Source: an uncultured Eubacteriales bacterium
GTDB lineage: Bacteria; Bacillota; Clostridia; Oscillospirales; CAG-272
Direction: 5' to 3'
Assembly: GCA_934467435.1 (NCBI GenBank)
Contig: CAKSLR010000062.1
Span: 1-7,938 of the forward strand
Length of the DNA stretch: 7,938 nt
Shown here: positions 1-6,735 of the stretch, piece by piece
How the letters are laid out: the number at the start of each line of letters is the position of its first letter
Numbering within the stretch: position 1 is the stretch's first letter
Notes under the pieces: generated by a model
What the model was told of the DNA's origin: nothing
Seen by the model: the letters and a program-made list of their open reading frames with translations, nothing else
The model's database searches: none
Made by a program: the position numbers and the translations under genes

Positions 1-113
1 GAGCAGATCAGTTGACTTCCGTCCTTACCGAAATGAAGAATGACGGAACGATTCGAAGAATTCTTGAGAGATATGAGCTGGATGTTGATTTTGCGCTGCG
101 GGGTAACACATAA
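1..113 (+). CDS. C-terminal end of a probable family 3 extracellular solute-binding protein (partial)
   Basis: Reading from base 3, 36 codons stay open up to a TAA at 111-113. The fragment begins ADQLTSVLTEMKNDG and continues with TIRRILERYEL. An amphipathic helix of the kind LTxxLxEMKxDGTIxxILExYxL is the usual last helix of periplasmic-type family 3 solute-binding proteins (SBP_bac_3, the amino-acid-binding class), which is the basis for the call. No binding-pocket residue or lipoprotein signal can be checked because the rest lies upstream of the window. The TAA shares one base with the ATG of the histidine kinase gene (TAATG), so the two are in one operon and probably translationally coupled. 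That context suggests a ligand-binding partner for the kinase rather than part of an ABC importer, since no permease or ATPase follows. The family call rests on only 36 residues; the reading frame itself is firm. Confidence 0.62.
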   Translation, partial: ADQLTSVLTEMKNDGTIRRILERYELDVDFALRGNT

Positions 114-2686
114 TGAAAAAGAAAGGCAAAGCAACTCACTGGAATAAGCGCGAATTTTGGCTTGGTGTTCTTTTCGCACTCATCAGTATTCTGATGATGT
201 TTGGCACATTGATCTTCGGCATAGGATACAGCCGCAGGGAAGCACAGAAAACGATGGACAGAAACATCGCCGACCTGAAAAGGCAATGTCAAAATTATAA
301 CGATTTTCTTGCATCGGACGAGGCAAAGAGCTTGGTTCGACTGACCGAGCAGGCAGAGAATGTCAGCGAAACGCTTGTACTGCTTGACGAAAACCAAAGA
401 CAGGACTATATCAACAGTATTTTGGAAAGCCAGCGCTTGGCTTGCATTCTGGTCCTTGACGAAACCCTGAAGCCGGATGACAGTCTGAAACCGACCGGCA
501 GGCACATGACGGCGGTGACCGGTTATGAGGAGTGGGCAACGGAAGTACAAAATCCCGCCGTCAGATCCATCCTGAACCAGCCGAAAAAGATCTATTCCGC
601 GAGAATACAGCATAAAGGCAATACATATGACATTGCCGCTGTGGCAAGAACGGATGCTGCCGGCATTGTATTCTGCGCCGTACGGCAGAACGAAGAGAAG
701 CTGGAGCATTTCTACGAACCCGTCAGAAATCTTTTGGCGAGAAACGAGACCAGATTGAAGGGAAGTCTTTATATCGCCGATGGGGAAAGAATCCTTGCTT
801 CCAACAAAGACAGAGTGGAGTGCAGAACAACCGCGGAAGTGGCAGAACTGCAGGCTCTTGCAAGGATCCAGGCGGGTAACGTGCTGACTCGGTTTACAAA
901 CAAGGGCGAAATCTATTATGGAGGAACTGCAAAGTTCCGAAATTATGATATTTTCGTATTCTACCCGGCGAAGGAGGTGTATGTGCTCTGTCGCACAATC
1001 ATGTTGGTTGTGACTTGCCTTTACGCGCTGATCATCATGGTGATCGGAGGGTTCTATTCCAAGCAAAAGGCACATCACAATGATGAAATCAGCCGGCAGT
1101 ATGAAATTATAGATGCAATCAGCCATGTTTACAGTCTTACCGCTTTGATCCATCTCAAAACAAAACACTATGAGCTTTTGAAATGCCCTCCGGCTTTAGA
1201 TCATGTCGCCAAAAACGGACCGCTTGATGCGCAGTTCTGCAAAAAAATTATAGGATATGTCGATGAGAGCTTTCGCGCGGACTATTGTTCTTTTTTGGAT
1301 ACGGAAACGCTGCCTGAGCGGCTTGCGGGGGCGGAATATGTGGAATATGAGTACCGGGACAGAGCCGGAGAGTGGCTGAACGATAAACTGATCGCATACG
1401 GAAAGGACAAAGACGGAAGAGTGGATTCCGTTGTTTTCGTACGAAAGAGCATTAACGTGCAAAAGAAAACGGAGCTGGAATATCAGGCAAAGTTGGAAAC
1501 GGCGATACGAAACGAGAAAAAAGCAAATCAGAGTAAAACGGACTTTCTACACAGAATGAGTCATGATATCCGCACGCCGATTAATGTCATCCTCGGAATG
1601 CTTGAGATAGAAAGCCGAAACCCGACGGATACCGAGCTTTTGACAAGCTGCCGTATCAAGGTAAAGATGGCGGCGGACTATTTGCTGGAACTGGTCAATG
1701 ACATTCTGACGCTCAGCAAGGCGGATAGGAAGAACGGTGAGGGTAGGACAGCAGAGGTGTTCCGTCTGTCAGAGGAGGTTCGGAAGCTGTATCTGATAGC
1801 CGTCGAGCAGGCAAAAGCCTATGGTGTGACGCTGGAACCGCCCCGGTTTTCCGGTGAGGATAAGCCGTTGATCGGCGAACCGCTGTATCTGCGCCAGATC
1901 ATGATCAATATTATTACCAATGCCATCAGATACAGCAAAAAGGGTGGAACCGTGCGTTTCTTGGTCTCCCAGAATCCGGTGCGGAACCGCGACGGCTATG
2001 CCGAGGTTCATTTCGTCTGTGAAGATAACGGCATCGGAATGAGCAAGGAGTTTCAGAAAAGCATGTTTGAACCGTTTGCACAGGAGAATGCGGGCAGCGT
2101 CAGTCGCTTTGGTGGCGTGGGGCTTGGACTTTCCATTGTGCAAAAGCTGGTAAACAGCCGGAACGGAACCATAGAGGTGGATAGTGAACAGGGGCGCGGA
2201 ACACGATTTGAAATCAAAATCCCTTATCCGTATGCCGATGCTCCGGATGTGGCAGAACCGCAGGCAGACAATCCCGCTTCTCTTGCAGGTCTTACCTTGC
2301 TGATAGTCGAGGACAATGAGTTGAATATGGAGATTGCCGAGTTTATGGTGACAGACGCGGGAGGAAAGATCATCAAGGCGTTTGACGGCAGACAGGCTGT
2401 AGAAAAATTTGCCGCCTCGGCGGTTGGTGAAATCGATGTGATTCTCACGGATGTGATGATGCCGGAGATGGACGGGCTTGAAGAAACGCGTCGGATCCGT
2501 GCGCTCGACAGACCGGATGCCGGAACCGTGCCTGTCTTTGCTATGACGGCAAATCTGTTTGAAGAAGACATCCGCGAATATACCGATGCCGGTATGACAG
2601 GCGTCCTGCCGAAACCGCTGAACATCGGTCAGCTGATTGAGACAGTGGCAAAACAAATAACGAAGGGCGAAAAAAACGATGGGTGA
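113..2686 (+). CDS. Membrane hybrid sensor histidine kinase/response regulator
   Basis: This 857-residue protein should sense a signal outside the membrane, autophosphorylate on histidine and pass the phosphate to its own receiver. A first membrane segment lies at about residues 16-38 and a second at about 292-315, bracketing an extracytoplasmic domain of about 250 residues that I cannot assign to a family. A PAS-like segment (about 325-450) and a short coiled stretch follow. The HisKA dimerisation helix carries the phosphoacceptor H484 in MSHDIRTPIN. The ATPase domain has the N box (N603 in NIITNAIRYS), the G1 box (DNGIG, 638-642) and the G2 box (GGVGLGLS, 667-674). The receiver at about 726-848 has the acidic pair E733/D734, phosphoacceptor D780, T812 and K834, so all catalytic positions are intact. 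The ATG at 113 overlaps the preceding stop, with a weak GGGG at 100-103. The last 8 bases overlap the Hpt gene. Enzyme class is near certain; the ligand is unknown. Confidence 0.96.
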   Translation: MKKKGKATHWNKREFWLGVLFALISILMMFGTLIFGIGYSRREAQKTMDRNIADLKRQCQNYNDFLASDEAKSLVRLTEQAENVSETLVLLDENQRQDYINSILESQRLACILVLDETLKPDDSLKPTGRHMTAVTGYEEWATEVQNPAVRSILNQPKKIYSARIQHKGNTYDIAAVARTDAAGIVFCAVRQNEEKLEHFYEPVRNLLARNETRLKGSLYIADGERILASNKDRVECRTTAEVAELQALARIQAGNVLTRFTNKGEIYYGGTAKFRNYDIFVFYPAKEVYVLCRTIMLVVTCLYALIIMVIGGFYSKQKAHHNDEISRQYEIIDAISHVYSLTALIHLKTKHYELLKCPPALDHVAKNGPLDAQFCKKIIGYVDESFRADYCSFLDTETLPERLAGAEYVEYEYRDRAGEWLNDKLIAYGKDKDGRVDSVVFVRKSINVQKKTELEYQAKLETAIRNEKKANQSKTDFLHRMSHDIRTPINVILGMLEIESRNPTDTELLTSCRIKVKMAADYLLELVNDILTLSKADRKNGEGRTAEVFRLSEEVRKLYLIAVEQAKAYGVTLEPPRFSGEDKPLIGEPLYLRQIMINIITNAIRYSKKGGTVRFLVSQNPVRNRDGYAEVHFVCEDNGIGMSKEFQKSMFEPFAQENAGSVSRFGGVGLGLSIVQKLVNSRNGTIEVDSEQGRGTRFEIKIPYPYADAPDVAEPQADNPASLAGLTLLIVEDNELNMEIAEFMVTDAGGKIIKAFDGRQAVEKFAASAVGEIDVILTDVMMPEMDGLEETRRIRALDRPDAGTVPVFAMTANLFEEDIREYTDAGMTGVLPKPLNIGQLIETVAKQITKGEKNDG

Positions 2687-3029
2687 TTTGAGAGATCTAT
2701 ATGATATTGCCGGTTCGGATGCGGAAAAAGTACTTGCACGGTTCGGCGGTAACGAGGAAATGCTGAAGCATTTTCTCCGCCTTTTCACACAGGACAGCAG
2801 TTTTCCCGGTTTGAAGGCGGCGCTTGCCGCGGGAAATACGGAAGAAGCTTTCCGTGCCGTTCATACGCTGAAGGGCATATGCGCCAATCTCGGGCTTGAG
2901 CGGTTGTATGAAAAGGCATCGGAAATGACCGAACTTTTGCGTCGCGGTGAACTTGAAAATGCAAAACCGCTTTTTCCCGGACTTGCGGGAGAATATGAAA
3001 CGGTCGTGGAAGCTTTGAATCAAACGTGA
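2679..3029 (+). CDS. Stand-alone Hpt (histidine phosphotransfer) protein
   Basis: This 116-residue soluble protein consists of little more than one Hpt four-helix bundle. The phosphoacceptor is H62 in the motif AVHTLKGICANLG, which matches the Hpt consensus HxLKGxxxxxG. In a phosphorelay, Hpt takes the phosphate from the receiver aspartate of a hybrid kinase (here most likely D780 of the preceding gene) and hands it to a final response regulator, usually in the cytoplasm. The start codon lies inside the kinase gene in another frame. A purine-rich GAAGGGCGA about 10 bases upstream can serve as ribosome binding site, and the 8-base overlap suggests coupled translation. No response regulator gene follows, so its target is probably encoded elsewhere or upstream of the window. 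I see no clear terminator directly after it. Confidence 0.92.
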   Translation: MGDLRDLYDIAGSDAEKVLARFGGNEEMLKHFLRLFTQDSSFPGLKAALAAGNTEEAFRAVHTLKGICANLGLERLYEKASEMTELLRRGELENAKPLFPGLAGEYETVVEALNQT

Positions 3030-3443
3030 CTGCGGAATGGCGGCGCTTTCGGAACGAAAGTATCGTATGCATGCGACAGAGGAAATGAAGACCGAAGACC
3101 GTGGAGATTCGTGATGGTCAGAAATATTGTCTTTGCCCCCGAATATCGGCAAAAAGTATTTTTCGCCGGGAAGCGGTCGGACACGAATTTTGGAGTAAGG
3201 GATGTTAGGTAGATCCCGCGGGAAAGAACACAAAGACAATCAAAGAGTCTATTGCAGATCAGCGAAAAAGGGATCAAGAACGGAATCAAATCGCGATGTT
3301 CGACCCGCGGGACGCATTTATGGGTCGCATGTAACCGTTGCATGGCTGTCAGGCCAATCTAAGACGCACTTGTGCGTTGCCGGTAGTGTGCAGGGCTTTG
3401 CCCGAAAATGAAATATCCCCCCGTTCGACGGGGGGGATATTGA
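3030..3443. other. Intergenic region of 414 bases, no convincing gene
   Basis: Between the Hpt stop and the stop of the convergent peptidase I find no gene I can defend. A frame from ATG 3114 (GGAG 7 bases upstream) to TAG 3210-3212 could encode 32 residues. A second open stretch at 3209-3340 in another frame encodes a charged segment ending in FDPRDAFMGRM but has no usable start. CCCGCGGG occurs twice (3215-3222 and 3304-3311). Several short inverted repeats crowd 3301-3403: CGACCC/GGGTCG, TGGC/GCCA, ACGCAC/GTGCGT and GGGC/GCCC. A hairpin CGGCAAAAA/TTTTTCGCCG sits at 3147-3168 without a following T run, so it is a poor terminator. The region ends in the peptidase terminator. It could hold a decayed gene or an unannotated structured RNA. 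Confidence 0.6.
3412..3441 (-). terminator. Probable rho-independent terminator of the M42 peptidase gene
   Basis: AATATCCCCCC (3412-3422) and GGGGGGATATT (3431-3441) are perfect 11-base complements around an 8-base loop. The hairpin begins 3 bases past the peptidase stop codon. Read on the minus strand the stem is followed by a moderately T-rich tail (TCATTTTC). On the plus strand the tail is not T-rich, so it would be a poor stop for the Hpt operon. The seven-G run on one arm leaves one base free to bulge. Confidence 0.75.
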
Positions 3444-4487
3444 TTATACGCCGAAATAAAGGAGGATCAGCGAAATCGTATTGAAAATGCCATCGTAGTG
3501 GGTGCGTTCCATACCGTGGGAGGCGTGCACGCCAGTTCCGATCAGGGCACCGGGAATATCGTAGCCCGCACGCCACATGGCACCGATGTCCGAACCGTAG
3601 AACGGGTAGATATCCACTGCGTAGGAAAGCCCGTTTTCTTTCGCCAGTTCCACCAGCCGGCAGGTCAGGGGGTAGTCGTAGGGACCGCCGCTGTCCTTGG
3701 CACAGATGGAAACGTCATATTCGGAGCAGGAAAGGTCTTTGCCGATGCACCCCATATCCACCCCCAGCATGGAAACGATCTTCTCCGGCACATAGCCCGC
3801 ACCGTGTCCGACTTCCTCATACATGGTAATAAGGATTTCCATGTCCTGCGGCGGTACGATATTTTCCTCGTGCAGAATGTGCAGAACTGTCAGCAAACAG
3901 GCAACGCTGGCTTTGTCGTCAATAAAACGGGATTTGAGAAAGCCGCTTTCGGTCACCACGGTTTTCGGGTCAATGGCGATGTAATCGCCGTTTTCAATAC
4001 CAAGGGCGCGGGTGTCGGCGGCGCTCTTTACCGTTTCATCCAGGCGGATGTACATGTTCTCGCAATCGCGCGGGCGGGATTTTGCGTCCTCATACACATG
4101 GGCTGCCGGGCTGCGTGAAAGCACCGTACCGCCGATCCGTTTGCCGTCTCGCGTGATGACGGTGCAATATTCACCGTCCAGCGTCGGAACCAGCGGGGAA
4201 CCGACATTGGTAAACGCCAATCCGCCGTCCGGCAGGATGGAGCGCACCATCAGCCCGAGCGTGTCGCAATGTGCACAGGCGCCGAGCGGCGCGTCGTGCG
4301 CGGCGCCGGGATAAGAGAGGACCGCGCAGCCTTTTCGCGTCAGACGGAAGGCGGCGCCGCTTGCTTCCGCCAACTCGCGTACCACTTCCATAACTTCCCG
4401 GTAATATCCGGTCGGGCTGGGGGTGGAAAGCAGACGGCGGACGGTATCAAAATAATAGTCACGATAGGTTTCTTTTTTTAGTTTCAT
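3444..4487 (-). CDS. M42 family metallo-aminopeptidase
   Basis: This 347-residue cytoplasmic enzyme belongs to the M42 clan of co-catalytic metal aminopeptidases (glutamyl/deblocking aminopeptidase type, often dodecameric), which trim short peptides from the N-terminus. Expected metal and catalytic residues are all visible: H73 in AHCDTLG, bridging D190 in RFIDDKAS, the EEVG pair E224/E225 in TMYEEVGHGAG (catalytic base then ligand), D244 in GVDMG, and H324 in VHASHGMERT. Length is normal for the family, so it looks intact. The start at 4487 is backed by AAAGGA about 7-12 bases upstream and by a promoter at 4517-4545. It is transcribed alone, divergently from the ABC exporter, and ends in its own terminator. 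M42 proteins have sometimes been annotated as endoglucanases; nothing here supports that. Substrate preference cannot be read from sequence. A functional link with the exporter (peptide turnover) is only suggested by position. Confidence 0.93.
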   Translation of the reverse strand: MKLKKETYRDYYFDTVRRLLSTPSPTGYYREVMEVVRELAEASGAAFRLTRKGCAVLSYPGAAHDAPLGACAHCDTLGLMVRSILPDGGLAFTNVGSPLVPTLDGEYCTVITRDGKRIGGTVLSRSPAAHVYEDAKSRPRDCENMYIRLDETVKSAADTRALGIENGDYIAIDPKTVVTESGFLKSRFIDDKASVACLLTVLHILHEENIVPPQDMEILITMYEEVGHGAGYVPEKIVSMLGVDMGCIGKDLSCSEYDVSICAKDSGGPYDYPLTCRLVELAKENGLSYAVDIYPFYGSDIGAMWRAGYDIPGALIGTGVHASHGMERTHYDGIFNTISLILLYFGV

Positions 4488-4516
4488 AGGGGTTCCTTTC
4501 CCTTCATGTTTTTTTC

Positions 4517-4545
4517 ATTGTAGCATCTTTTTCCTCTTCGGTCAA
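4517..4545 (-). promoter_or_regulatory. Sigma-A promoter of the M42 peptidase gene
   Basis: On the minus strand TTGACC (-35, complement of 4540-4545) and TACAAT (-10, complement of 4517-4522) are separated by exactly 17 bases. The three bases before the -10 are TGC, giving an extended -10. Transcription should start near 4510, leaving a leader of about 20-25 bases that contains the ribosome binding site. Confidence 0.85.
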
Positions 4546-4569
4546 GGCTTTTTTCTTTTTTTGCTTTTC

Positions 4570-4598
4570 TTGACAGGCAGGGGGTGCTGTGATATAAT
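4570..4598 (+). promoter_or_regulatory. Perfect-consensus sigma-A promoter of the ABC exporter gene
   Basis: TTGACA (4570-4575) and TATAAT (4593-4598) both match consensus completely and are 17 bases apart. The preceding TGA (4590-4592) forms an extended -10. The 24 bases before the -35 are T-rich and could act as an UP element; they also separate it from the -35 of the divergent peptidase promoter. The predicted start is near 4605. Such a strong promoter is usually either constitutive or repressed, and a small inverted repeat lies over its -10. Confidence 0.9.
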
Positions 4599-4606
4599 GG
4601 ATATCA
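4590..4606. repeat. Inverted repeat over the -10 box of the ABC promoter, candidate operator
   Basis: TGATAT (4590-4595) and ATATCA (4601-4606) are perfect 6-base complements separated by 5 bases. The repeat covers the -10 and reaches the expected start of transcription, where a bound repressor would block polymerase. Part of the left arm is simply the extended -10 sequence, so some of the symmetry may be chance. No regulator is identified. Confidence 0.35.
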
Positions 4607-4647
4607 TAAAATAGAATGCTGTTGACCGAACGGAAAAGGGGGGCATC

Positions 4648-6537
4648 ATGCAGGGGACGATGAAAATGCCCGATACAGGGCCCGCAAAACCGAAAACACT
4701 GCGGGAGGTACCGGGGTACCTTTGGGCGCTGATTTACGGTTTCTTTGATAACCTGTTTTACATCATCGGGTTGGTTTGGAAAACGAAAAAAAGCATTCTG
4801 TTTGTCCTTACCATCCTTTGTGCCGTCGAGGGCGTTTTGCCAATCGTGGGGGCATATCTGCAGGCAGATATCCTCAATAAACTCGGCATGGCGATTATGG
4901 GGCAGTTCACGGACTTTGCGCCGTTTTTTCTGCCACTTGCCCTTCTGTTTGCGTATCAGTTTGTGCGGCGCATCAGCGGCAACGTCAGCACGATGACCAC
5001 CCGCCTTGCCGGTGAGTTGGTTGCCAACCATATCCGGATGGAGATTCTTGAGAAGGCAAAAACACTGGATCTTGCCAGTTTTGACCGCCCCTCATTTTAT
5101 GAAAAACTGGAAAATGCCAACCGTGAGGCAGGACACCGACCGATTTCTATTCTGAATGCGTCTTTTAACGTGATCAGTGCTACCATCAGCGCCGCCGGCT
5201 TTATTGCCGTGATTGCGATGCTGCACCCCGTTGCGCCGCTTTTGATTTTTGCCATGGCGCTGCCGGGGGCAATCATCAATTATATTTATCGAACCAAAAT
5301 GTTCCGGTATATGCGGCACCGTTCCAAAGAGCGACGGCAGATGGAGTATTATGCTGCCGTTGTGACCAACAAAGATCTGGCAAAAGAAATGCAGCTTTTA
5401 GACCTGCCCGACACCTTTATCGGGAAGTATAAAAGCGTTTTTGCCCGTTATTTTGCCGGCATCCGGCGTTTGATCGTGCAGGAAAGTTTTTTTCATATGG
5501 GAGTCTCGTTCCTTGCCGTGCTGGTCAATGCGGGGGTGTTCTTTTATGTGGTGCTCTGCGTCAGCCGGGGGGAAATGAACCTTGGGGATTATTCCCTCTA
5601 CACCGGCGCCCTTACCTCCATTACCACACACGTCAACACACTGGTCAGCGCGACCGCCACCATTTATGAAGGAACGCTGTTCATTGAGAATATGCGCCTT
5701 TTCATGCGGGAGCGCGCAAGCATCGTTCCCTCTCTTCCCACGCCCGCCGTCCCGCACCGCGGGCGGCATACCATTGAACTGCGTCATGTCAGTTTTTCTT
5801 ATCCCGGTACCGACCGGTATGTGCTGCAGGATATCAACCTGACCCTGCGGAGCGGGGAAACGACCGTATTGGTTGGGCTAAACGGGGCGGGAAAGACCAC
5901 GCTGATCAAGCTGATTACCCGCCTTTATGACCCGACGGAGGGGGTTATTCTGCTGGATGGGAAGGACATCCGTACTTATGATGTCAAGGAATTGCATCGG
6001 CTTTACGGCATCATCTTCCAGGATTTTGGAAAGTATGCCGTCAGTGTGCGGGAGAATATTGCGTTCGGGGATATTCAACGTGCGCCGGTGGAAGAAGAAA
6101 TCCGCGCGGCGGCAGAAGCCGGCGCCGCCTCTGACTTTATCGAACGCCTGCCCGAGGGGTATGATACCCCCTTGATGCGCTTTTTTGAAGAAAACGGCAT
6201 TGAACTTTCGATTGGGCAGTGGCAGAAACTTTCCATTGCACGGGCGTTTTACAAGGATTCCGATATTCTGATTCTCGATGAACCTACCGCCTCCCTGGAT
6301 CCGCTCGCGGAGCAGGAGGTCTTTGACCAGTTCAGCCGCCTCGGTAAGGACAAGGTCACGGTCTTTGTGTCGCATCGGCTTTCCAGTGCGACAACGGCGG
6401 ATCAGATCGTGGTGCTAGAATACGGCAAGATCATCGAATGTGGCGACCATACCACGCTCATGCGCGCCAAAGACCGGTATTTTGAACTTTTCTCCACGCA
6501 GGCGCGGCGCTATACCGAAAATGAGAAAGAACCGTGA
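4648..6537 (+). CDS. ABC exporter half-transporter (fused membrane and ATPase domains)
   Basis: This 629-residue protein has the layout of a type I ABC exporter half-molecule that works as a homo- or heterodimer in the membrane. After a 45-residue cytoplasmic start, membrane segments lie at about residues 48-70, 89-108, 172-192, 194-213, 282-303 and 315-340. The ATPase domain (about 375-620) has A-loop Y385, Walker A GLNGAGKT (410-417), Q-loop Q458, signature LSIGQ (520-524), Walker B ILILDE with catalytic E545, D-loop SLD (549-551) and switch H576, so it should hydrolyse ATP. The signature carries Ile where LSGGQ has its first Gly. The ATG at 4648 follows AAAAGGGGGG at 4 bases. No second half-transporter is adjacent, which favours a homodimer, but a partner elsewhere is possible. 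The substrate (drug, peptide or lipid) cannot be told from the sequence. The stop codon lies inside the downstream terminator stem. Confidence 0.93.
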   Translation: MQGTMKMPDTGPAKPKTLREVPGYLWALIYGFFDNLFYIIGLVWKTKKSILFVLTILCAVEGVLPIVGAYLQADILNKLGMAIMGQFTDFAPFFLPLALLFAYQFVRRISGNVSTMTTRLAGELVANHIRMEILEKAKTLDLASFDRPSFYEKLENANREAGHRPISILNASFNVISATISAAGFIAVIAMLHPVAPLLIFAMALPGAIINYIYRTKMFRYMRHRSKERRQMEYYAAVVTNKDLAKEMQLLDLPDTFIGKYKSVFARYFAGIRRLIVQESFFHMGVSFLAVLVNAGVFFYVVLCVSRGEMNLGDYSLYTGALTSITTHVNTLVSATATIYEGTLFIENMRLFMRERASIVPSLPTPAVPHRGRHTIELRHVSFSYPGTDRYVLQDINLTLRSGETTVLVGLNGAGKTTLIKLITRLYDPTEGVILLDGKDIRTYDVKELHRLYGIIFQDFGKYAVSVRENIAFGDIQRAPVEEEIRAAAEAGAASDFIERLPEGYDTPLMRFFEENGIELSIGQWQKLSIARAFYKDSDILILDEPTASLDPLAEQEVFDQFSRLGKDKVTVFVSHRLSSATTADQIVVLEYGKIIECGDHTTLMRAKDRYFELFSTQARRYTENEKEP

Positions 6538-6561
6538 CCCTTTGGGTCACGGTTCTTTCTT
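6526..6561. terminator. Bidirectional terminator shared by the ABC gene and the SPFH operon
   Basis: AAAGAACCGTGACCC (6526-6540) and its perfect complement (6544-6558) flank a TTT loop, giving a 15-bp stem. On the plus strand the tail is CTTTT, and on the minus strand CTCATTTTC, so it can stop transcription both ways. Each arm carries a stop codon: TGA 6535-6537 for the ABC gene and, on the minus strand, TGA at 6549-6547 for the ribbon-helix-helix gene. Confidence 0.93.
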
Positions 6562-6735
6562 TTGCGTGGTGTCGGGGGCGGGGAGGCGCACTTTTCGCTT
6601 CTCCCGCACACACTGCGTCAGCAGATATTCGATCTGTCCGTTGAGGGAACGGAAATCGTCCTCTGCCCATGCGGCAAGTGCCTCGTAAAGGGCAGGGGAA
6701 AGGCGCAGGGGCACTTGTTTCTTTTGATCCGCCAT
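6547..6735 (-). CDS. Arc-like ribbon-helix-helix DNA-binding protein
   Basis: This 62-residue protein has the shape of a ribbon-helix-helix (Arc/MetJ/CopG) dimer-forming repressor. Residues 5-12 (KQVPLRLS) fit the DNA-contacting beta strand, 14-26 the first helix, and RSLNGQIEYLL (29-39) the turn plus second helix. The C-terminal 20 residues are basic and probably disordered. Its ATG shares one base with the stop of the SPFH gene (TGATG), and I see no Shine-Dalgarno sequence in front of it, so it is probably made by ribosomes that finish the SPFH frame. From memory, similar small Arc-like proteins accompany this type of SPFH protein in other bacteria. It may repress its own operon, whose promoter carries an inverted repeat at 7774-7794, but that is inference. 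No toxin gene is next to it, which argues against a simple toxin-antitoxin role. Confidence 0.82.
   Translation of the reverse strand: MADQKKQVPLRLSPALYEALAAWAEDDFRSLNGQIEYLLTQCVREKRKVRLPAPDTTQKKEP

Noticed and set aside
8..1168. Long minus-strand open frame of 386 codons opposite the kinase gene
   Set aside because: It lies wholly antisense to the solute-binding/kinase frames, which carry clear conserved motifs. Its own product is Cys- and His-rich with no recognisable domain, and no ribosome binding site or promoter was seen.
1769..2788. Minus-strand open frame of 339 codons opposite the kinase ATPase and receiver domains
   Set aside because: The opposite strand encodes the N, G1, G2 and receiver motifs in a continuous frame. 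The antisense product shows no domain.
3147..3168. Hairpin CGGCAAAAA/TTTTTCGCCG as a terminator of the Hpt operon
   Set aside because: One base bulges, the stem is mostly A-T and no T run follows it on the plus strand, so termination there is doubtful.
3202..3411. Plus-strand open frame of 69 codons in the intergenic region
   Set aside because: There is no good promoter, only a weak upstream GGAG, and the product has no recognisable motif. It overlaps several short hairpins, so it is more likely non-coding.
3498..4118. Plus-strand open frame of 206 codons within the M42 peptidase gene
   Set aside because: The minus strand carries all five M42 metal-ligand motifs. The plus frame reads as low-information sequence mirroring them.
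6547..6735. Antitoxin of a toxin-antitoxin pair
   Set aside because: The fold fits, but the partner gene is a large membrane SPFH protein, not a small toxin, and the gene order (second in the operon) gives no support.
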